Source: Haplomitrium mnioides | Taxonomy: Eukaryota; Marchantiophyta; Haplomitriopsida; Calobryales | Length of the DNA stretch: 23,758 nucleotides | Direction of reading: 5' to 3' | NCBI GenBank assembly: GCA_049999725.1 | Contig: JBNGIS010034111.1 | Span: 30,200-53,957, forward strand | Shown here: positions 19,126 to 23,758 of the stretch, in pieces | Layout of the letters: every line of letters starts with the position of its first letter | Numbering within the stretch: position 1 is the stretch's first letter | Notes under the pieces: generated by a model | What the model was told of the DNA's origin: nothing | Database searches by the model: none | What the model saw: the letters and a program-made list of their open reading frames with translations, nothing else | Translations under genes and position numbers: made by a program

Positions 19126-20719
19126 CAATACAATAGCCCTTGGCAAGTGTGAAGGCCTCTCAAGAGCCACGGATTACTCTCAAACAACTACTAGGAGCTG
19201 GGCGCATGATTCCTAGAAGGGAAACAGGATCATGGCGGAAGAGATGAGGAGAGAACTGGGATCGCCAACCAAAGGAGAGGACTCATTTCAAAATTCAAAG
19301 TAGGCCGATGAGAGCTCGTGTGTGAGAGGGGAATGCGGGAATCAGAGCCTAGGGAGAAGGAAGAGAGCGACCACCTATGGTGAAGCGATCGCAAGAGGAG
19401 GAAGAACGGATCCACAATGACGAAATCCAAAGGCACTCCGAAGAAAGTCAGATCGCGGATAGGTCCTGCAACGGCCACAAATTGGGAAGCAAGGATCAGG
19501 GATGAAAGGAGGAGGTGAAATCGTCATGAGGGCGAGCAAGGCCAGGGAAGAGGGACGCCTCGATCCCGCAAGCAGAAGCGTGCCCTGCAAGGGCCAATCG
19601 AACTCTTCCCTTCGAGTCCGCGAATCCTAGCGGAAATGTGGAGTCCCCGAGAGGCCCCGCGAGATTCCACGAAAACGTGGCATCTCCGAAGCACTTCGCG
19701 AGATTCTACGAATGATGTGGCGGCACCAGGAAGCCCAAGGATTTGCAGAAAGCCGCCTTCCTAAGTGGGGATCCCACTTAGCGGGGTTCCGATCCGTCTT
19801 ACGACGTGTGGACCCCGGTTAAAAGGGATCCGTGAGGAGACCAACCGGGGAGCAAGGAGGAAGGCCCGAAACAGCGACTTATCGGGGGTCTAGCCGAAGG
19901 AAAACGGGAGAGTGCCAGAAGGGTGATTCATCAGAGATCCGAATGGAAGAAGATCGGGGACATCGAAGGGGCGACTTAGCGCGGATTCGTCAAGAGGAAA
20001 AAACATAGGATAGCTGAAATAGGGACAAATCACTGAACGTACCGACGAAGAGCGAGTGAAGGCAAAAAGGCAACTTGTCGGTGATCTAATTCAACGATGC
20101 GCAGCAATGGTGAAACAATGATCTATCGCAAATTGTCCAACGAGAAGAAGGCTGAACCAGAAGGGCGATATGGCGCCAATCCTATTGGGCGAAACGAGGG
20201 GTATGTTGAAAAGATGATCTATCGGTGAATCGGGTAACAAGATGAGGGCGGCCGGAAAATTAAGTGAATGCCAGTGCGACCGACAGAGGAGAAAACGGCG
20301 CTGAAAGGGTGACTCTTTGCAGCTTCGGCATGACCAAGGGAGAAAGTTCAACGGAGTACGGCTGGCTTCCAAAAGTTTGAAAGGGGCAAACGGTTCGAAA
20401 GGGCCTTGTAGTTCTTATATCGAGCTTTCAAAAATGCTAATGAAGAGAGCCTCGGACGCGTGCATAGTTCTTACTTTGAAGGTACAACGAAACATCGACA
20501 TCGGCACAAGTTCTTATTCGGCAAGCAAAGTAAGTCTGCAGCGGCTCTTCGGATGACGTGGTGAGCGCAAGGAGTCCACGAAGGGTTTCGGAAATGTGGC
20601 GCGCGAAGCTTGGTAGGGTTTCCGATGGTCAACTTCGGAAGAAGGGTCCGCATGACGGTCTGCCTACCCCTTTGCGGGGCGGCGGCCTTTGGACGACGTG
20701 GCGCCTTGGGAAGCACGCA
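19126..20719 (+). repeat. LTR3: truncated LTR of the same gypsy family
   Basis: The segment aligns with about the first 1.6 kb of LTR1/LTR2. It keeps the 68-bp block missing in LTR2, the inverted repeat region (19777-19822) and the GACGTGGCGCCTTGGGAAGCA-like stretch. It stops at GCACGCAG, where copy C begins. The TATA box, poly(A) signal and right end are absent. It differs from both LTRs more than they differ from each other, so it belongs to a separate insertion. Confidence 0.9.
19777..19822. repeat. Inverted repeat in LTR3
   Basis: CTTAGCGGGGTTCC opposes GGACCCCGGTTAA. It is a decayed version of the structure in the other two LTRs. Confidence 0.6.
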
Positions 20720-21565
20720 GAACAACCGCTACTTTGAACTAGGAACCGATACTGAGTTCCTATTTCACTTGGCAGTCAAATTTTTTTTTTTGGAAATTTG
20801 GCATTCAAAAGCATCAAATTTACGACTAAAATCTTCTTTCCGAAAAAAAATTTGTTTTTTATAATCAAACAATGCATATTTTCCATTTAGGTTATATTTT
20901 AATATTTCTTTATACAAAATAACTTGAAAAAAAAACATTTTAGTTATTCAAATATTCAAAAAACTTGGCACCATTTTGAACAAACTAAATTCCTCAAAAA
21001 TGAAATAAAACATATATCTTTTGGTGGAAAGAAACTAAAGGAAAACGTAAATGTCTAGTCGAAAGAAGACTTTAAACCTGACTTTGAGCATCATAGCTAA
21101 CAAAGTCTATGCAAGCATAGACTCCAAACAAGAACGGTCAAGCGTATGCACGCATAGACTCCGAACAAGAATCCTAAGTCCTACGCGTGCTTAAACTCTG
21201 AACAAAAACAACAAAGCTAGGCACGCTTGGACTTTCAACTAGAATCCTAAAGCCAGAACACGCTAAGATTCTAAACAAGAACCCTGTAGCCTATGCAAGC
21301 ATAGATGACAAACAAGAATCCTTTGACCAATAGGTGAAGGTACTCTAAACAACAACCTCACAACATAAGCGCTCGAGAAATCCGAACAAGAATTACAAAG
21401 CCTTAATACGCAAAGACATTAAAGAATGTGCAAAGACTCCAAATCATTGTTAGATTAGTAACTGCATTCAAACCATTCTTAGATTATCAATTGGGTCAAC
21501 TTATTCTTAAGAGCCACAATTGGAAAAAAAAAATTATTAATGATGAAAAATGTACAAAATCGTAA
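20720..21565 (-). repeat. 3' terminal region of copy C, with degenerate palindromic array
   Basis: This AT-rich DNA after the stop codon matches copy A inverted. It includes an array at about 21105-21430 with cores such as GTCTATGCAAGCATAGAC and a period near 37 bp. The terminal 75 bp holds TTTGACTGCCAAGTGAAA and two AGTA-[GT]-CGG copies 20 bp apart (minus-strand reading). No open frame is credible. The sharp end shared with copy A suggests a defined element terminus. Confidence 0.75.
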
Positions 21566-22183
21566 TCAGACTCTCTCCTCTTCGAGAGGAATTGTCTCAT
21601 CTAAATCTACAAACTGAGCATCTGCAGCAGATTGAGAATCCTGTCGAGACTTTCCAGTCCTTGATATGACTACAGAGTCACCAAAAGCACCTGCAGTACC
21701 AGGAGGAACAGGTTCTTTGTGGTAAGCAAAAACTATATGTGACTCCGTCACATCGGATGGCAAGGAAGCCATCTCCAAAACCTTCTGTGGAATATAAATA
21801 GACTGACGTCTATCATATTCCACAGCGATGCAATTTCGCATCAGCTTAAGAGCACAGACAAGGCATGTGCCAGACCCAGAGTAGAGATCAAGGATACAAT
21901 CCTACTCTGTTGATAAATGGTCGATGAAAAATTGTAGAGAGCCTGCGGCTTCTGATAAACATTCACATGAGCATCATCTCCTGGATGTTTAAGCTTTGCA
22001 GAAACTGCAGGGCAGCTGAAAACACTACGCATAGGTTGCCGAGGTAGTCCGGTCACAGAAGAAGCTTGCAAGTTGAAATTGCGCATGTTCCTCTTTCCTT
22101 TCTTTGTCCAGTAGCCCACCGTCCAGTACTCGTGGGCATGTGCGATTCTAGGACCACCTGAATCTTGTACGTTGCTTTTGTCC
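21566..22183 (-). pseudogene. Last exon of copy C: C-terminal half of a beta-class N4/N6 DNA methyltransferase
   Basis: The exon follows a TTTTTGCAG acceptor at 22184. It encodes H-E-Y-W-T-V-G-Y-W-T-K (the usual H-E-x-[IW]-x-V strand), then QKP-x-ALY near 21954 (motif X-like). A frameshift near 21905 follows. Next comes D-C-I-L-D-L-Y-S-G-S-G-T at 21898-21866 (motif I, AdoMet binding), with N-C-I-A-V-E-Y-D closing the strand after it. The tail after about 21750 is polar and ends E-E-E-R-V at TGA 21568-21566. Motif I after motif IV is the beta-class order. The fold transfers a methyl group from S-adenosylmethionine to the amino group of adenine or cytosine in DNA. The frameshift breaks this copy. 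Confidence 0.82.
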
Positions 22184-22281
22184 CTGCAAAAAGATAAATA
22201 ATCACATCAAACATTGTAACAAAAATGCAAGAGAAATAAAAAACAAATAAATCAAAAAATGAAAATGAGAGAACAACTAAT
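22184..22281 (-). other. 98-bp intron of copy C with a mutated donor
   Basis: The acceptor TTTTTGCAG is good. The upstream exon would end ...G-I-TG and the downstream exon starts with G, giving a Trp codon across a phase-2 join. The donor reads ATTAGT where GTTAGT would be expected, so a single G-to-A change appears to have destroyed it and exposed a TGA in the unspliced frame. Confidence 0.6.
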
Positions 22282-22844
22282 CAGATGCCATGGTCAATTG
22301 CACGACAAATTTTAGAAAGGCCATCCTCAATGACGCCAAACTACTGTGAAGAATGAATAATTACAAAGGACCAATACTCCGAAGTAGTAATCGTCGCAAA
22401 AGATGATACCATGTCAAAAATGTCATCTTTTGAAAAAGGCTCTGAGTCATCATGCTTACATTCCTTCAAGTTATACCCGTAGGGATTATCAGCAATAGCC
22501 AAAGTGAAACATCTAGGTTTCACAAGGCCCTTCAATTGTTGAGCGTTGGCCTCCCCGTGGACTTGGTAAAATGTCACGTTGAGATCGTCGATATAGGAAA
22601 GTAAGTCTTCAGAATCTTCCTCATCTCTAACAACTCCTTCAGCTGTCAGAGATGCAGCACCAGTTTGCTGCCGTGCTTTCCACTCTCTGGTCTTCTGGTA
22701 GTGGAGAAGAAAAGTCGGAGGGTAAGAAACCAAAGTAGGAGGTTGGTCTTGTTCTTCGGGGGCTTCTTCGACCCCGGATTTCTTCTTCTCTATCGCAGCT
22801 GCTGTCAATTTCTTAGCTAGCTACCGCTTGAACGTTTTGTCGCC
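22282..22844 (-). pseudogene. Methyltransferase exon of copy C: catalytic motif IV
   Basis: The exon starts at an acceptor ending TTTTTTTCAG (22845) in phase 0. After a charged linker (E-K-K-K-S-G, then E-E-A-P-E-E-Q-D) it encodes F-T-L-A-I-A-D-N-P-Y-G-Y-N, with D-N-P-Y at 22490-22479. This is the catalytic motif IV of amino-methyltransferases, usually D/N/S-P-P-Y; the Asn at the second position is unusual. W-S-F-V-I-I-H-S-S-Q is the next strand. Two in-frame TAG stops occur, at 22823-22821 and 22340-22338, both likely from CAG. The exon joins the ParB-like exon upstream and the motif I exon downstream. Confidence 0.8.
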
Positions 22845-23259
22845 CTGAAAAAAATCAAAACAAAAACATTAGAGAATTAAAAACAAAGAAAGGTTAAAAC
22901 GATAAAACATTGTAGAGTCCATGCGCGCATGGACATCGAAGTCCTGAGGCGCAAGAACATCGCAGTCCATACGCGCATGGACATCGCAGACAAAGCGCGC
23001 TTGGATAGCGAACTCCAGCAGCGCAGGGACATCGAAGTCCTGAGGCGCAGGGCCATTGAAGTCCATGCGCGCATGGACTTCAATGTCCAAACGCATAGGG
23101 ACCTTGAAGTTCACGCGCACAGGAACTTCGAAGTCCATGCGCGCATGGACTACCAAGTCCCTGCACGTTGGACCATAGGTTTTCGAAACAAAACAGAAAT
23201 TGAAAAAATATTAAATGCAAATACAATTTAGAAATAAAAGTTCCAAAGAAAATATTTAC
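22845..23259 (-). other. Intron 2 of copy C
   Basis: The donor is CTTCTG|GTAAAT at 23260/23259 and the acceptor TTTTTTTCAG at 22845, phase 0 on both sides. Copy B has the matching donor at 909/908. It contains the 11-unit palindromic array at 22917-23173. Confidence 0.75.
22917..23173. repeat. 24-bp palindromic array in intron 2 of copy C, 11 units
   Basis: Unit starts at 22917, 22941, 22965, 22989, 23013, 23037, 23061, 23085, 23109, 23133 and 23157 keep an exact 24-bp step. Three units (22917, 23061, 23133) hold the perfect palindrome GTCCATGCGCGCATGGAC. Spacers are ATCGAA, ATCGCA, TTCGAA and similar. Units with GTCCTGAGGCGCA are asymmetric variants. Open frames across the array on both strands are a by-product of the 24-bp step. 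Confidence 0.93.
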
Positions 23260-23758
23260 CAGAAGCTTCTCAAAACTAGAATAAAAAGAAGCCATTTTCG
23301 ACTCTTTTGTATGAAGAGGGTACTCCTCTCGAGCCTCTTCCCAAGAATTGCAAAAAACCTCCGAACAGAAACTCTTCACCATTACCGCCAAAACTTTGTG
23401 TCTCTCAGCCTCACGAGACATCTCGTCCATTGAAAGCTCTCCGGCTTCCACTCGCTTTAAAACAGATATCTTCACTTCGTCTGGAAGACCTTGAAGAGAC
23501 CTCCAAGGCGTCCACTTCATGTCCTCCATCCTGAAGGATCCTTTGGCCTTTGGCTTTTGGCCTTTAACAAGATTCTTCTCCCACATTGAAAAAATGCTCT
23601 GCTGCAATCCTCAGAGCTCTCCGCTTCTAAATGCTAGCTGAAACCAATTGTCTTGAGAGGTGACGGTCTTCTCCAACGTTGACTTGGGTTTGATCTCAAG
23701 GGTCTCCAACACTAGCTCCCTTTTTAGTTTTTGGGATGAAACCATCCCAGTTTCTACA
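23260..23758 (-). pseudogene. Exon 2 of copy C, 3' part: region after the ParB-like core
   Basis: The exon continues beyond the window. It matches copy B 909-1390, for example G-M-V-S-S-Q-K-L-K-R and S-Q-D-N-W-F-Q-L. It keeps the segment L-P-D-E-V-K-I-S-V-L-K-R-V-E-A-G-E-L-S-M, which resembles the L-P-E-E-V-x-x-L-x-x-G-x-L-S helices after the core of bacterial ParB proteins, and it lacks the 35-nt deletion of copy B. One stop, TGA at 23613-23611, is probably from TGG. The exon ends S-S-F-E-K-L-L before the GTAAAT donor. Confidence 0.68.

Larger units (their letters stand above)
20720..23758 (-). mobile_element. Copy C of the ParB-methyltransferase repeat element, 3' part
   Basis: The left border is where LTR3 similarity ends and where similarity to the end of copy A (rc of 636-705) begins. 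The element then reads, on the minus strand, 3' terminal region, last exon, methyltransferase exon, intron with palindromic array, and exon 2 up to the window edge. Copy C therefore lies with its 3' end against a broken LTR3, most simply because it inserted there. The other half of LTR3 and the 5' end of copy C should lie beyond 23758. Confidence 0.8.

Noticed and set aside
20720-23758. Bacterial contamination as the source of the methyltransferase
   Set aside because: The gene has introns with matching phases, is present in several decayed copies and is nested with plant LTR elements.

Overview
The window looks like a piece of a repeat-rich land-plant nuclear genome. The reasons are a long-terminal-repeat (LTR) retrotransposon of the plant Athila/Tat-like Ty3/gypsy type, genes with canonical GT-AG introns, nested transposon insertions, and decay dominated by C-to-T changes. 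I see no rRNA, no tRNA and no intact ordinary host gene. I cannot name the species. A non-seed plant is possible, but that is a guess.

Layout. (1) 1-705: the last codons and 3' terminal region of one copy (A, plus strand) of an unusual repeat element, broken by a 100-N gap at 536-635. (2) 706-3380: a second copy (B, minus strand) carrying the 5' half of the same gene. Exon 1 is 3001-3360 and exon 2 is 909-2329, with a ParB-like domain. Its introns hold strictly phased 24-bp palindromic arrays. (3) 3381-15960: a degenerate Ty3/gypsy element with 3.3-kb LTRs (3381-6744 and 12650-15960), a primer-binding site, gag with zinc knuckles, protease, reverse transcriptase, RNase H, DD35E integrase with a GPY/F-like module, and a polypurine tract. 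(4) 15961-17175: two minisatellites, the second with an exact 117-bp period. (5) 17176-19125: unexplained non-coding DNA ending in a polypurine-like tract, followed by a third, truncated LTR of the same family (19126-19719 onward to 20719). (6) 20720-23758: a third copy (C, minus strand) of the unusual element, carrying the 3' half of its gene. This includes a beta-class N4/N6 amino DNA methyltransferase with motif IV, a motif X-like segment and motif I in that order.

The most interesting content is the repeat element made up by copies A, B and C. Joined across copies, it describes a spliced eukaryotic gene with an unknown N-terminal domain, a ParB-like domain and a beta-class DNA amino-methyltransferase. 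This combination is known to me from phages and bacteria, not from plants. The same element carries arrays of a perfect 18-bp palindrome in two introns and a related 37-bp-period array in its 3' region. A ParB/methyltransferase protein next to palindromic arrays suggests, but does not show, a self-recognition or self-modification system. Every copy seen here is broken by stops, frameshifts or a lost splice donor, or is cut by the window edge or by another element.

Chronology inferred from the junctions: the gypsy family supplied the truncated LTR3, copy C lies against the break in LTR3, and copy A ends inside a palindromic array of copy B.
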